Source: Clostridiaceae bacterium (GTDB lineage Bacteria; Bacillota; Clostridia; Lachnospirales; Lachnospiraceae). Taken from it: DNA of 64,000 nt. The stretch lies in the NCBI GenBank assembly GCA_902363735.1, contig CABJBA010000007.1, positions 62,001-126,000 of the forward strand. Reading direction: 5' to 3'. Positions 31,713 to 42,794 of the stretch are shown here, piece after piece (position 1 is the first letter of the stretch; each line of letters opens with the position of its first letter). The position numbers and the translations under genes are program-made. A model generated the notes under the pieces. That model worked only from the letters and a program-made list of their open reading frames with translations, made no database searches and had not been told where the DNA came from.

Positions 31713-33527
31713 TTAGTCCCTGTCGTTTTCCTTTGCATAAAAGTCTGGAATTTTATGCCATCGATCTTTAAAATAATGAGCCGCCTGTTTAGGCCTTCTC
31801 TCTCTTGTAAACAGTCCCTTTTTATTGCCATCTACCCGGTTAAATCCCTGTTCTGTCTGAAAGTCAGAAAAGTTCCATACCTGCTCACCAATAAAAAACG
31901 AATATTTATCCAGTATTTCATGATTGGCCTCATAATATGCCACCTGATATTCTTCACTGAACATCACCGGAACCGCACTGGTTACCCCAATCATGGTGTC
32001 CGCACCATACTCCGTAAACATAACCGGTTTACCTGTTGTTTCCCAATATTGCATTTCCAGCTCAAGAGCTTTCTTTGCCAGATCCAGTTCTCCTCCATAT
32101 AAGTACCAGCCGTAATACCGGTTTAAGCATACGACGTCGGCTAAAAGAAGAGCCTTTTCTGTTTTATAATCCGAACCCATAAGTCCTACCAGTGTGACCG
32201 GACGCTTCTGCGGATCACATTCTCTTGCCAGGTTAATAAGAGGGCCGTAATACTCACAGGCACTGTCTGGGAATGTGGCCGTATCCGATTCATTTCCCAC
32301 TGACCACATAACCACACATGCATAGTTTTTATCACGTTCTATCAAATCACAGATTACCTGATTATGATGTTCGTGGGTCTTTAACACTTTAAAAGTATCT
32401 ACGGGTTCCTTTCCCTTTGCACTTCCAAAGTTTAAGTTGACCCCAACTCCCGGTACCTCGTCAATGACTACAATTCCCTCACGGTCACACAGACGCATCA
32501 TTTCTTCTGAATAAGGATAATGGCTGGTTCTGAAGGAATTGGCTCCCTGCCACTTCATTAATGCAATATCCTTGACATTAATCACCTGGTCCAGGCCACG
32601 CCCTCTGAATTCAGAGTCCTCATGCTTTCCATAACCCTTAAAGTAAAACGGCTTATTGTTAATTAAAAATGAAGTGCCGTCTACCTTTACCGTCCGTATT
32701 CCAACCGGCAGGCTGTAGCTGTCCTTTCCTGCACTTACAACCACATCGTAAAGATATGCATGAAGAGGCTCCCAAAGATGTACATGTTCAATTTCAATCT
32801 CAGCCCGGATTCCTTCCCCTTTTCCTGAAACAGATTTAGATTCATCCATGACCGTAACAATAATGTCATCATCTCCAATATAATCTGTCTCTACGGTCAG
32901 CAGGGCTTTGGTTCCGTTTACTTTATAAGTAACCGTAATATCGTTTATATACTGCTCAGGTGTTGTGTAAAGTACAACCGGTCTCATAATTCCGGCATAA
33001 TTGAAAAAATCAAAATTAGGATAATTTCTTTCTTTATGCCCTATATCCACTGCTGAAGGGAACATTCCGCTAAAAATCCCCCCCGGCGCATTTCCGCCTA
33101 CGGGCAAAGTAGAATAATCAACCCGGTTATCCACTGCTACAGTCAGGATGTTTGATTCTCTCAGTTCCTCCTCACAAATTTCAAACTCAAACGGCAAAAA
33201 ACCGCCTTTATGCACCCCCAGTTCATAACCATTTAAATATACAATTGCGTGATGGGTAACGCTGCCAAAACGCAGTACCAGACGTTCCGAAGTCAAAGCA
33301 GACGGGACAGTAATTTCTCTTTGATACAGCACATAGCCGTAATGATCCCGAATCCTTTCCTCTACCTTCTGGTCATTGTAAGCTGCCGGAACAGCCAAAA
33401 GTTCATAATCATTCTGCCAGGCTTTGGTTTGGCTCTTATCTACTTCCATTTCAGAAATACATCTAAACTTCCAGATTCCTGAAAACTCTAATGTTGTTCT
33501 TGATAAATTCATCACAGGATACAGCAT
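31713..33527 (-). CDS. uidA: GH2 beta-glucuronidase
   Basis: The 604-residue protein begins MLYPVMNLSRTTLEFSGIWK, with AAAGGAGG 6 bases upstream; a 14-codon longer frame starts before this site. It has GH2 sugar-binding, immunoglobulin-like and TIM-barrel domains: FYFKGYGKHEDSEFRGRG, the acid/base Glu in MWSVGNESD and the nucleophile Glu in VMFTEYGAD. The NKK motif in FNRVDGNKKGLFT, which reads the substrate carboxylate, is diagnostic for beta-glucuronidases. No signal peptide is seen. It is the first gene of the uronate operon and is divergent from the AraC regulator gene. Confidence 0.92.
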   Translation of the reverse strand: MLYPVMNLSRTTLEFSGIWKFRCISEMEVDKSQTKAWQNDYELLAVPAAYNDQKVEERIRDHYGYVLYQREITVPSALTSERLVLRFGSVTHHAIVYLNGYELGVHKGGFLPFEFEICEEELRESNILTVAVDNRVDYSTLPVGGNAPGGIFSGMFPSAVDIGHKERNYPNFDFFNYAGIMRPVVLYTTPEQYINDITVTYKVNGTKALLTVETDYIGDDDIIVTVMDESKSVSGKGEGIRAEIEIEHVHLWEPLHAYLYDVVVSAGKDSYSLPVGIRTVKVDGTSFLINNKPFYFKGYGKHEDSEFRGRGLDQVINVKDIALMKWQGANSFRTSHYPYSEEMMRLCDREGIVVIDEVPGVGVNLNFGSAKGKEPVDTFKVLKTHEHHNQVICDLIERDKNYACVVMWSVGNESDTATFPDSACEYYGPLINLARECDPQKRPVTLVGLMGSDYKTEKALLLADVVCLNRYYGWYLYGGELDLAKKALELEMQYWETTGKPVMFTEYGADTMIGVTSAVPVMFSEEYQVAYYEANHEILDKYSFFIGEQVWNFSDFQTEQGFNRVDGNKKGLFTRERRPKQAAHYFKDRWHKIPDFYAKENDRD

Positions 33528-33638
33528 AATAAACCTCCTTTCTCTTTTTGAGTGATTATAGAATAGCAAAATCTTTTCAAATGTAATAGTTTAATTCCGA
33601 TATTAATTGTATATTTCTGATATTTAGATAATTATTTC

Positions 33639-33667
33639 TTGATTATTTTTTATCATATTGCTAGAAT
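33639..33667 (+). promoter_or_regulatory. Promoter of the AraC-type regulator gene
   Basis: TTGATT (33639-33644), 17 bases, TAGAAT (33662-33667). On the opposite strand the uidA operon has a TATAAT near 33550 but no properly spaced -35 box, consistent with dependence on an activator. Confidence 0.6.
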
Positions 33668-33692
33668 AAGGGCTATGAAGGAGGATTTTATT

Positions 33693-34895
33693 ATGACCTT
33701 TGATAAAGAATTATCTTTTTCTCAAAAATACGTGGAAGCTTTACTGGGCATAAATTTTTCATATGGGGCCCTTAATTCCCAGGACTTAGAAAAAGTGCTT
33801 AGAGAAATCATTCCTGAATTTTATAATTTTACAGACCTGTTTTTTAACAAATTTCATGATGTTCCCTTTAATCAAATGTATCACATTACTGATTACTTCC
33901 AAACTGAATATATTTTTCTTAAGTGGAAATCTCTGGATATTTTTATTCTGATCGGCCCTTTCAGAACAGAATATTACTTAGAACAGCAAATAGAAAAGGT
34001 TCTTTATGATAACCGTATTCCCATACGGATTACCGATAATCTTAAAAACGTTTTATTTCAAATTCCGGTATGTGCACTGAATAAAGCGCTTGATTCTATT
34101 GTAATATTAAATGAGCAGATTGGTGTGGGTGAGTCCTTCGACTACCTTCATGAAACCTGGAAAAATAATTCTTTTGAAGGCATAGAGAATATGTTTTCCA
34201 ATGACAAGGAGGCAGAGTTACTGCAAATTAAGCTGGTGGAAAACCGTTACCGGTTAGAAAATATTTTAATGATTGAGGTTGCTTCCGGAAACATTGAAGG
34301 TGCATTAAAATATTTCCGAAACTACACGGAAGCAATCAAAGGTGTTAAAAGAGATCCCCATCCGGTTAAAAACCGCCGTGCCGTTTTTAAACTGGTCAAT
34401 ACTGTTCTGCGCAAAAGTGCTGAACGGGCCCATGTTCATCCGTTTTATTTAGATACCTTTTCTGCCAACTTTACCTTTTATCTGGATCATTCTGAAACTG
34501 TGGAAGCCTGCGACCAGGTGGGTACCGACATGATTATTAAATACTGCAAACTTGTCCAAAAACACGCTTTAAATGGTTTTTCCCCTCATCTGAGAAAGGT
34601 GCTTAACTACATTCATATACATTTATATCAAAAAATAACTCTTTCTGAGCTTGCTGAAGAAGCAGGCATCCATAAAGACTATCTGGCGTCTATTTTTAAA
34701 AAAGAAACAGGGAAAACAATTGTTGAATATATAAGAGAAGAAAGAATTAAAAATGGATGTGAACTATTAAAAAAGACTGATCTTTCCCTTCAGGATGTGG
34801 CCTTTCATCTGGGATATGAAGATTACAGCCATTTCAGCAAAGTTTTTAAGAAACAGATGGGAATATCCCCTCATAAATACAAAGGAGCTGAATAA
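33693..34895 (+). CDS. AraC-family regulator of the uronate operon
   Basis: The chosen start MTFDKELSFSQKYVEALLGI has GAAGGAGG 8 bases upstream. The 400-residue protein has a long N-terminal region with no two-component receiver and a C-terminal pair of helix-turn-helix units (LRKVLNYIHIHLYQKITLSE, HKDYLASIFKKETGKTIVEY and FHLGYEDYSHFSKVFKKQMG). The N-terminal region resembles the helical sensory part of YesN-like orphan regulators. It is divergent from uidA across 165 bases and is the obvious local activator. The inducer is not known. Confidence 0.88.
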   Translation: MTFDKELSFSQKYVEALLGINFSYGALNSQDLEKVLREIIPEFYNFTDLFFNKFHDVPFNQMYHITDYFQTEYIFLKWKSLDIFILIGPFRTEYYLEQQIEKVLYDNRIPIRITDNLKNVLFQIPVCALNKALDSIVILNEQIGVGESFDYLHETWKNNSFEGIENMFSNDKEAELLQIKLVENRYRLENILMIEVASGNIEGALKYFRNYTEAIKGVKRDPHPVKNRRAVFKLVNTVLRKSAERAHVHPFYLDTFSANFTFYLDHSETVEACDQVGTDMIIKYCKLVQKHALNGFSPHLRKVLNYIHIHLYQKITLSELAEEAGIHKDYLASIFKKETGKTIVEYIREERIKNGCELLKKTDLSLQDVAFHLGYEDYSHFSKVFKKQMGISPHKYKGAE

Positions 34896-34935
34896 AACGG
34901 CCGGAAAGAGCACGCTCTTTTCCAGCCGTTTTTAT
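34894..34935. terminator. Bidirectional terminator between the AraC gene and atpC
   Basis: AAAACGGC and GCCGTTTT bracket an inner GGAAAGAGC/GCTCTTTTCC stem, with A-run and T-run on opposite sides, serving the convergent regulator gene and atp operon. Confidence 0.85.
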
Positions 34936-34952
34936 ATGATACTATTTACTTT

Positions 34953-35369
34953 TTAAATATGATATTTCTCCTTCGTCCGCAGTCTTGCCAAAGATCTTGC
35001 CAGGGACGCTTCAAAATGAGAATGCTCCTGAATGCTCTTCCCCTGCCTTAGCTGCTCCTGTGCTCTCTCTCTTGCTTCCTGAGCACGCCGTTCATTGATT
35101 TCTTCAGGATGCTCGGCAGTGTCCACGATCATGGTCACACGGTTGTTTACAATCTGTACAAAACCGCTTCCCACAACTCCGTAAATCCACTGGTCATTTT
35201 CATTAAGCAGACGTATTTCTCCTGGGGACAGAGCAATTACCATGTCCTCATGGCGGGGAAGGATACCCTTTTCCCCGTCTTCCAGCGGCATAACCAGATT
35301 CTGGCAGTGACCGCTGTAAAATATCTTATTACTGGCAATCACATGAAGATAAAATGTTTTTGTACTCAC
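34953..35369 (-). CDS. atpC: ATP synthase epsilon subunit
   Basis: The 138-residue protein has the N-terminal beta-sandwich of epsilon (MSTKTFYLHVIASNKIFYSG, GILPRHEDMVIALSPGEI with GVVGSGFVQI) and the C-terminal helical hairpin (EINERRAQEARERAQEQLRQ). Length and domain order are normal. Epsilon couples the rotor to F1 and can inhibit ATP hydrolysis. It is the last gene of the atp operon, 16 bases after atpD. Confidence 0.95.
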   Translation of the reverse strand: MSTKTFYLHVIASNKIFYSGHCQNLVMPLEDGEKGILPRHEDMVIALSPGEIRLLNENDQWIYGVVGSGFVQIVNNRVTMIVDTAEHPEEINERRAQEARERAQEQLRQGKSIQEHSHFEASLARSLARLRTKEKYHI

Positions 35370-35384
35370 AAAGCCACCTCCGGC

Positions 35385-36785
<1,401 letters not shown>

Positions 36786-37682
36786 TTACGCCTTCTTCCT
36801 TTTCTTCTTCTGAGCCTTTGCCCCGCTGATCACCTCAGTGATCTCCTGAGTAATAGCCGCCTGCCGGACCCGGTTATAGGTAATCGCCAGCTCATCAAGC
36901 ATATCCTGGGCACTTTTTGTAGCCGCCTGCATTGCCATCATTCTGGAGTTCTGCTCACTGGAATAGGATTCCACCAGACCACCGTAAATAAATCCGGCGA
37001 TGTAGTTGGGCACAATGGAATTGATGACAGCCTGGGGAGATGGTTTCATGGCAATCTCCTCCAGATGTACGTCAATGGGGATAGTCTGAGTCACCCGCTG
37101 TCTGGGGATGGGGAGAAGCTGAATGATTTCAGCCTCCATTTTCATGGCATTGATCATTCTGGTGTAGATTAAATGCACCTCGTCAAGCTTTCCTGACAGA
37201 AAGTAATCTTCCACCTCTTCCTCAATAATCCTTGCCCTGCTCATGTTGGGTTTCTGTACCGTGTATCGGAAATTCTGCTCCATGGGTATTCCTTTTTTAG
37301 TGAAATACTGCCTTCCCAGATCACCAACTACAAACAGAAAAGGGTTCCCTCCCTTATCAATCTGTTCCTGAGCCAGCTTGAAAATATTGTGATTATAAGC
37401 CCCTGCCATCCCTTTATCTGCAGTTACCACAATGTATCCGATTTTCCTGTCTTCTTTTTTAATATCCTGCCTGGTATCCAGATAAGGATCCTCAATATCA
37501 GGAGTATGCCTGATAATCCGGTCAATAGTTCTGTGAAGCGCGTAGAAATAAGGCTCCGTGTCCGTCAGAGCCTTTCTTGCCTTTTTTAGCTTTGACGAGG
37601 AAATGGTATACATGGCATTGGTTATTTTCATAGTGCTTTTAATGCTGTTCATCCTGCTTTGTATTTCTCTCGCATTTGCCAT
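36786..37682 (-). CDS. atpG: ATP synthase gamma subunit
   Basis: The 298-residue central stalk subunit has the typical N-terminus MANAREIQSRMNSIKSTMKI and C-terminal helix (MLDELAITYNRVRQAAITQE then ITEVISGAKAQ), which form the coiled-coil rotor shaft. Between them is the Rossmann-like domain with TADKGMAGAYNHNIF. Length is normal. It lies 3 bases after atpA. Confidence 0.96.
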   Translation of the reverse strand: MANAREIQSRMNSIKSTMKITNAMYTISSSKLKKARKALTDTEPYFYALHRTIDRIIRHTPDIEDPYLDTRQDIKKEDRKIGYIVVTADKGMAGAYNHNIFKLAQEQIDKGGNPFLFVVGDLGRQYFTKKGIPMEQNFRYTVQKPNMSRARIIEEEVEDYFLSGKLDEVHLIYTRMINAMKMEAEIIQLLPIPRQRVTQTIPIDVHLEEIAMKPSPQAVINSIVPNYIAGFIYGGLVESYSSEQNSRMMAMQAATKSAQDMLDELAITYNRVRQAAITQEITEVISGAKAQKKKRKKA

Positions 37683-37685
37683 ATC

Positions 37686-39194
37686 CTACACCTGCTTCTC
37701 TTTAAATTCAGTTACTGCCTTAAGAATCCTTTGCTTCAACTCATCAGACAGGACTTTACTCTCTTCAATTTCCTTTCCGATTTCCGGATGGAACTCCTCA
37801 AAGAAATCTAACATCTCCCTTTGAAACGCCTTGATCTTTGGAATCTCCACATCAAGAAGCAGCCGGCCTCCTGCTGCCACCAGACTGATGACCTTCTCCC
37901 TCAGACTTAAAGGATGGTACAATGGCTGCTTTAATAGCTCTGTAAGGCCTCTTCCATATAAGATCTGCTCTCTGGTAGCCCCATCCAGATCAGAACTGAA
38001 CTGGGTGAATACCTCCATCTCACGGCACTGGGCCAGATCGATACGAAGGCTTCCTGACGCCCTTTTCATGGCCTTGGTCTGAGCCGCTCCGCCTACACGG
38101 GATACAGAAAGTCCCACATTAACCGCTGGTCTCATACCGGAGAAAAACAGATCACTTTCCAAAAATATCTGTCCGTCTGTAATGGATATTACATTAGTAG
38201 GGATATAAGCAGAAACATCTCCTGCCTGGGTTTCAATAATGGGAAGAGCAGTCAAGGAACCGCCTCCCAGTTCCTCCTTAAGCCTGCTGGATCGCTCCAA
38301 AAGCCTGGAATGCAGGTAGAATACGTCACCCGGATAAGCCTCACGGCCCGGAGAACGCTCTAAAAGCAGGGAAAGAGCACGGTAAGCCACCGCATGTTTT
38401 GACAGATCATCGTAAACAATGAGCACATCCTTTCCCTTATGCATGAAATACTCTGCCAAAGCCGTTCCTGAGTACGGCGCAATGTACTGCATGGGAGCGG
38501 GTTCGCTGGCTCCAGAGGATAAGACAATGGTATAATCCATGGCTCCATGGTGGTTTAAGGTATTCACCAGCTTTGCCACTGTGGAAGCCTTCTGTCCAAT
38601 TGCCACATAAACGCAGATCACATCTTTTCCCTTCTGGTTTAATATGGCATCCACTGCTATGGAAGTCTTTCCTGTCTGCCTGTCTCCGATAATCAGTTCT
38701 CTCTGTCCCCTTCCGATGGGAAACATGGAGTCAATGGCAAGTATTCCCGTTTCCATGGGAACCGACACGCTTTTCCGGTCAACGATGCCTGGAGCTTCAT
38801 GTTCAATGGGACGGAAATCGTCAGAAATTATATCTCCCTTTCCATCCACCGGAGCTCCCAAAGCATTGACTACCCTTCCGAGAAAGCCTTCTCCCACGGG
38901 AATTCCCGCCCGTCTCTTGGTTCTTGTCACCTTGCTGCCTTCCCTTACCTCCCGGTCCGGTCCGAACAGAATGCAGCCGATATCCTCTCTTCTGATATCC
39001 TGCACCATACCTTTTAATCCATTTTCAAAAATAACGATTTCTCCGTACATCGCATGATCAATTCCATAGACCTCTGCAATACCATCGCCGACGCTGATGA
39101 CAGTTCCCACTTCCTGGTCCCTGGTATGAGTGTCATAGTCTTCAATTTCACTTCTTAATATAGAAATAATTTCATCTGAACTGATGGAAGCCAC
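37686..39194 (-). CDS. atpA: ATP synthase alpha subunit
   Basis: The 502-residue protein starts at a GTG ([20 protein letters not shown]) with GGAGGTG 6 bases upstream; the open frame to 39320 runs back through atpH and is not coding. Walker A is GDRQTGKTS (about 169-177), followed by the alpha signature [17 protein letters not shown]. Normal length and domain order. The regulatory, non-catalytic nucleotide-binding subunit of F1. Confidence 0.96.
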   Translation of the reverse strand: MASISSDEIISILRSEIEDYDTHTRDQEVGTVISVGDGIAEVYGIDHAMYGEIVIFENGLKGMVQDIRREDIGCILFGPDREVREGSKVTRTKRRAGIPVGEGFLGRVVNALGAPVDGKGDIISDDFRPIEHEAPGIVDRKSVSVPMETGILAIDSMFPIGRGQRELIIGDRQTGKTSIAVDAILNQKGKDVICVYVAIGQKASTVAKLVNTLNHHGAMDYTIVLSSGASEPAPMQYIAPYSGTALAEYFMHKGKDVLIVYDDLSKHAVAYRALSLLLERSPGREAYPGDVFYLHSRLLERSSRLKEELGGGSLTALPIIETQAGDVSAYIPTNVISITDGQIFLESDLFFSGMRPAVNVGLSVSRVGGAAQTKAMKRASGSLRIDLAQCREMEVFTQFSSDLDGATREQILYGRGLTELLKQPLYHPLSLREKVISLVAAGGRLLLDVEIPKIKAFQREMLDFFEEFHPEIGKEIEESKVLSDELKQRILKAVTEFKEKQV

Positions 39195-39199
39195 GTTTT

Positions 39200-39703
39200 T
39201 CACCTCCGCATAATTTTCTGCTCCAACTGCCTGAAACGTCCTTTTAAGCTCCAGTCCGTTTCCAAATCTCCAACCTGGAGAATGAATCCGCCGATTAAGC
39301 TTAAATCCTCTATCAGGCAAAGCCTGACATCTTTTTTTCCGTATTTTTTACACAGCATAGTCTTGATTTCCCGAAGCTGCTCCTCTTCCGGCTCTGTCAC
39401 ATAGAAAAGAGAAGCTTCCAGAATCCCCTTCTGTTCATTAACCCGAAACCGCCACGCTTTAAAAATATCCTCTGCCAAATCCATATTCTGATGGTCTGCC
39501 AGGACCCTTAAAAAGTTTCTGATCTCCGCCGGGAAAACCCGGTCAATAATCCGGTGCTTGCTGCTTTTTCTTACCACCGGGCTGCAAAGGACCGACTTAA
39601 GCTGAGGAACCAGCTTGAAGGCCTGGGCCGCTTCTTCTACAACATCCTCCGGTATAGAAAGCTCATAAAGCACCTGGCTGTAATTAATGGCTGCCTGCGT
39701 CAT
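39200..39703 (-). CDS. atpH: ATP synthase delta subunit
   Basis: The 167-residue protein starts [20 protein letters not shown], with AGGTG 6 bases upstream inside the end of atpF (20-base overlap). The N-terminal helical bundle and C-terminal segment ([20 protein letters not shown]) match delta, which clamps F1 to the peripheral stalk. Confidence 0.92.
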   Translation of the reverse strand: MTQAAINYSQVLYELSIPEDVVEEAAQAFKLVPQLKSVLCSPVVRKSSKHRIIDRVFPAEIRNFLRVLADHQNMDLAEDIFKAWRFRVNEQKGILEASLFYVTEPEEEQLREIKTMLCKKYGKKDVRLCLIEDLSLIGGFILQVGDLETDWSLKGRFRQLEQKIMRR

Positions 39704-40184
39704 AAGAATCACCTGCTTCTGCTAAAAATGAGTCATAGAGAGCTTGATTTGTCTTTGCGCTCACTTCCTGGTTTACCACCCTGGCTGTTGCCGCAAGAAC
39801 CAATCCGGCAATCTGGGTCTTTGCTTCTCTTAAGGCTCTATCCTGATCAGCTTCCGCCTTTTTACGGGCATCTTCTATGAGGCGCCCTGCGTCTTCCTGG
39901 GCATCCTTTAATATCCGGTCATACTGTACTCCTGCCTGGGCCCTGGCGTCTTCAACCAGTCTCCGGCCTTCCTCTGAGGAAGCTGCCAGCTTTTCTTCAT
40001 ATTGTTTCTTAATAGCCTCTGCCTGCCCCTCTGATGCTCTGGCATTTGAAATATTCTGCTCAATCATCGCCTGCCGTTTGTTTATCACATCCATGACCGG
40101 CTTCAGCAGAAAATGTTTCAGCAAAAGATACAGGACTATGAGATTTATGATGTTAAATACCAGATTTATATCCAGTCTAAGCAT
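39684..40184 (-). CDS. atpF: ATP synthase b subunit
   Basis: One membrane helix (INLVFNIINLIVLYLLLKHF) is followed by a long charged helix with Ala-rich heptads, the peripheral stalk of the F0 sector; 166 residues. ATG at 40184 (MLRLDINLVF) has AGGTGG upstream and is preferred over the GTG at 40193. The 3' end overlaps atpH. Confidence 0.93.
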   Translation of the reverse strand: MLRLDINLVFNIINLIVLYLLLKHFLLKPVMDVINKRQAMIEQNISNARASEGQAEAIKKQYEEKLAASSEEGRRLVEDARAQAGVQYDRILKDAQEDAGRLIEDARKKAEADQDRALREAKTQIAGLVLAATARVVNQEVSAKTNQALYDSFLAEAGDSYDAGSH

Positions 40185-40236
40185 CCCTGCCACCTGCCTT
40201 TCTTTCTAAGTTCATTCACCTGTCTCCCGTTACTTA

Positions 40237-40455
40237 TTATTTCAGGAATAAGATAATAAGAAGGGCGATAACAAAACCATAGATGGCGGTTGCCTCTGCA
40301 AGGGCACATCCCAAAAGCAATGCCTTGCTGATTTTACTTTCTGCCTCCGGCTGCCTTGCAATGGCATCCACTGCCTTAGAAGTTGCCATACCGATTCCAA
40401 TTCCTGCTCCAATGCCTGTAAATACTGCGATTCCTGCTCCAATTGCTATTAACAT
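40237..40455 (-). CDS. atpE: ATP synthase c subunit
   Basis: The 72-residue hairpin has two helices with Gly-rich packing (GAGIAVFTGIGAGIGIGMAT), the polar loop ARQPEAESKI, and the ion-binding Glu in LAEATAIYGFV. The Gln of the GxGxGQG-type Na+ site is Ile here and the Glu is followed by Ala-Thr, so H+ rather than Na+ coupling is likely; this is an inference from a few residues. Confidence 0.95.
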   Translation of the reverse strand: MLIAIGAGIAVFTGIGAGIGIGMATSKAVDAIARQPEAESKISKALLLGCALAEATAIYGFVIALLIILFLK

Positions 40456-40485
40456 AATAATCTCTCCTTTTAATATACGTTTTGG

Positions 40486-41148
40486 TTACTCCACTGACTC
40501 TTTTATAAAAAGAGCGGTTAAAAATACAAATACATACGCTTGGATCAATCCGTCAAAAATATCAAAATAAATAGAAAACGGAATTGGTACAAGGGGCGCT
40601 GCCAACTGCTTAAGCAGTTCCATCACAACGAAGGACGCTAACACATTTCCAAACAACCGCATACATAAAGAAAGCGGTTTAACAAATAACTCCAGGATGT
40701 TGATAGGAGTTATAATGACTGCAGGTTCTGCAAAACTCTTAATAAACCCCTTTGTTCCCTTCTTGTGAAACCCCGCATATTCAATCAAAACAATGCTCAT
40801 AACAGCAAGCGCTGCCGTGGCATTTAAATCCTTGGTAGGCGGCTTAAAACCCACCAGACCAATTAAATTTGCTACTCCCAGGTAAATTGCCACTGAGATC
40901 AGATAAGGGATATATCGCTTGCCTTCTTCTCCTACCAGGTCCTCAAAAAAACCATACATTCCGCTGACCGCCGTTTCCAGGGCCATCTGCTTCTTTCCAG
41001 GGTTTTCAACTTTTAAATTTCTTACCAGAACCGCGGAGAGGAGAGTCAGGGCAGCCATGATAATCCATGTTACCACTACGGACTCAGAAATAGGAATGCC
41101 GCCGAATATGGGAATCGTAAACACTGTTTCGCAATTCAGCTCTTCCAT
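40486..41148 (-). CDS. atpB: ATP synthase a subunit
   Basis: The protein has five to six helices including LSLCMRLFGNVLASFVVMEL, which carries the essential Arg opposite the c-ring Glu. A start at MEELNCETVFTIPIFGGIPI (220 residues) is taken as family-like; the frame extends 25 codons further with GTG alternatives and none has a fully convincing ribosome binding site. First gene of the atp operon; no atpI precedes it. Confidence 0.92.
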   Translation of the reverse strand: MEELNCETVFTIPIFGGIPISESVVVTWIIMAALTLLSAVLVRNLKVENPGKKQMALETAVSGMYGFFEDLVGEEGKRYIPYLISVAIYLGVANLIGLVGFKPPTKDLNATAALAVMSIVLIEYAGFHKKGTKGFIKSFAEPAVIITPINILELFVKPLSLCMRLFGNVLASFVVMELLKQLAAPLVPIPFSIYFDIFDGLIQAYVFVFLTALFIKESVE

Positions 41149-41276
41149 CAGCCTTTCTGCCAAATCCTCCGTAACGCTCACTTCCTTCCTTATTATAAAA
41201 TGGTCTTTCTTTAGGTATATCATGCCAGCTTTTCTAAATTGTACTCGTAATAATACAATTGTGCTGTACAGAGTGT

Positions 41277-41305
41277 ATCATACGTGCATCTTTTTTAAAT
41301 GTCAA
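41277..41305 (-). promoter_or_regulatory. atp operon promoter
   Basis: Read leftwards, consensus TTGACA (41300-41305) and TATGAT (41277-41282) are 17 bases apart, about 130 bases upstream of atpB. Confidence 0.82.
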
Positions 41306-41696
41306 CTTTTTAAGAAAACAGCGGCATGATTTAAAAAAGCTCAATTGTTTGAATATTTGGAACAATTTGCATGCCAAATTTTTGAATTTCCTGTTCAATA
41401 TTTAATCCTTATCATGGCTCAATCCGATGAACCTCCTTTTTAAGAGGTATTTTTTCAGGTTTTTGATTTAAAAAAAAATTAAAATTTGGCATTTTGCACA
41501 TGGCTTTTCTTTGGGTTTTTTTATTTCCTTGTAATTACTGACTAATAGGCAGAAAATTATTGCAGAATTACTGAAAAAAAGGAACCCATCCTCACCTTGT
41601 TTGTGTGCTTATATTGACAAATTTTACAAAACGTTTGATACCGCTTACTGATTTTGTACTTTTTTAAGACCAGTATTGAAAAAGGGGAAAACTTTG
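41306..41696. other. AT-rich intergenic region between the atp and pta promoters
   Basis: No gene is supported. The sequence is unusually T- and A-rich with several runs. A TTGACA at about 41615 has only weak -10 candidates. A frame at 41557-41745 lacks a ribosome binding site and low-complexity coding makes it unlikely. Confidence 0.5.
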
Positions 41697-41740
41697 TTGA
41701 TTTATATATGACTTTAGGTTTATACTTTAATAGTATAAAC
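41697..41740 (+). promoter_or_regulatory. pta promoter with overlapping palindrome
   Basis: TTGATT (41697-41702), 18 bases, TATACT (41721-41726). A perfect 9-base inverted repeat, GTTTATACT (41718-41726) and AGTATAAAC (41732-41740), covers the -10 box and likely start point, a good position for a repressor operator. Confidence 0.6.
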
Positions 41741-41766
41741 ATCATTTAAATAACGGAGGAAAAAAC

Positions 41767-42738
41767 ATGTTTGAACATATGATATCCAAACTGAAAGAGC
41801 AGGAAAGAAGAATCGTCTTCACAGAAGGAACCGATTCAAGAATCCTGGAAGCAGCAAGCAGACTGCACAAAGACGGCATTATGGCCCCCATTCTCCTGGG
41901 CAACTCCGAAGAAATAGATGCGGCAGCCAAAGCATGCGGCTGGTCCATTGACGGAATTGAAAAAATAGATCCCCTTCAGTATGAAGGAATGGACGATCTG
42001 GCAACCAAAATGGTAGAACTGAGAAAAGGAAAGATGGACAAGGCCGCCTGCATGGAAGCCCTGAAAAAAGCCAACTATTTCGGAACCATGCTGGTTAAAA
42101 TGGGTCTGGCAGACTGCCTGTTAGGAGGCGCTACCTATTCTACAGCAGATACCGTAAGACCGGCTTTACAGCTGATTAAAACAAAGCCAGGAAGCAAAAT
42201 CGTTTCCAGCTGCTTTATTCTCTCCCGCCCATCAGAAACCGGAAACGAACTGTATGCTATGGGTGACTGCGCCATTAACTTAGATCCAACCGAGGACGAA
42301 CTGGTTGAAATCACTCTTGAAACAGCCAGAACAGCCAAGACATTCTCCATCGATCCAAAGGTAGCTCTGCTTTCCTATAGCACTCTTGGTTCCGGAAAAG
42401 GCGAGTCTGTCGATAAAGTAAGAAATGCAGCTGAACGCTTAAAGGTTATGAACCTGGATTTCCCGGTAGAGGGAGAGCTTCAGTTTGACTCTGCCATATC
42501 TCTTGAAACAGCAAAGACAAAAGCTCCCGGTTCTTTGGTTGCCGGACATGCCAACACGTTTATTTTCCCAAATATCAACGCAGGAAATATCGGTTATAAA
42601 ATCGCACAGCGTCTAGGAAATTTTGAAGCTTTCGGTCCTATTTTACAGGGTCTGAACGCTCCTATTAACGACCTTTCCAGAGGCTGCAATGCGGAAGAAG
42701 TTTATAAAATGGCAATTATTACGGCAGCTCTCATCTAA
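41767..42738 (+). CDS. pta: Phosphate acetyltransferase
   Basis: The 323-residue protein is the compact single-domain Pta: RIVFTEGTDSRILEAASRLH at the start, LLGGATYSTADTVRPALQLI, KIVSSCFILSRP and the C-terminal GSLVAGHANTFIFPNINAGN with YKIAQRLGNFEAFGPILQGL. It converts acetyl-CoA and phosphate to acetyl phosphate, normally with AckA for acetate and ATP formation. Here the next gene is an alpha/beta hydrolase instead of ackA. CGGAGG lies 7 bases before the ATG. Confidence 0.96.
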   Translation: MFEHMISKLKEQERRIVFTEGTDSRILEAASRLHKDGIMAPILLGNSEEIDAAAKACGWSIDGIEKIDPLQYEGMDDLATKMVELRKGKMDKAACMEALKKANYFGTMLVKMGLADCLLGGATYSTADTVRPALQLIKTKPGSKIVSSCFILSRPSETGNELYAMGDCAINLDPTEDELVEITLETARTAKTFSIDPKVALLSYSTLGSGKGESVDKVRNAAERLKVMNLDFPVEGELQFDSAISLETAKTKAPGSLVAGHANTFIFPNINAGNIGYKIAQRLGNFEAFGPILQGLNAPINDLSRGCNAEEVYKMAIITAALI

Positions 42739-42794
42739 GACTGCTGGGTTTCTATGGAAGGGGAAAACTATTTTTATATCAGGGAGGGTTATAT

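Noticed and set aside
40242..40442. Second leftward frame within atpE
   Set aside because: Shadow of the c subunit gene.
40237..40455. Na+-coupled ATP synthase
   Set aside because: The Gln and polar residues of the Na+ site are not conserved in the c subunit, so proton coupling is more likely.
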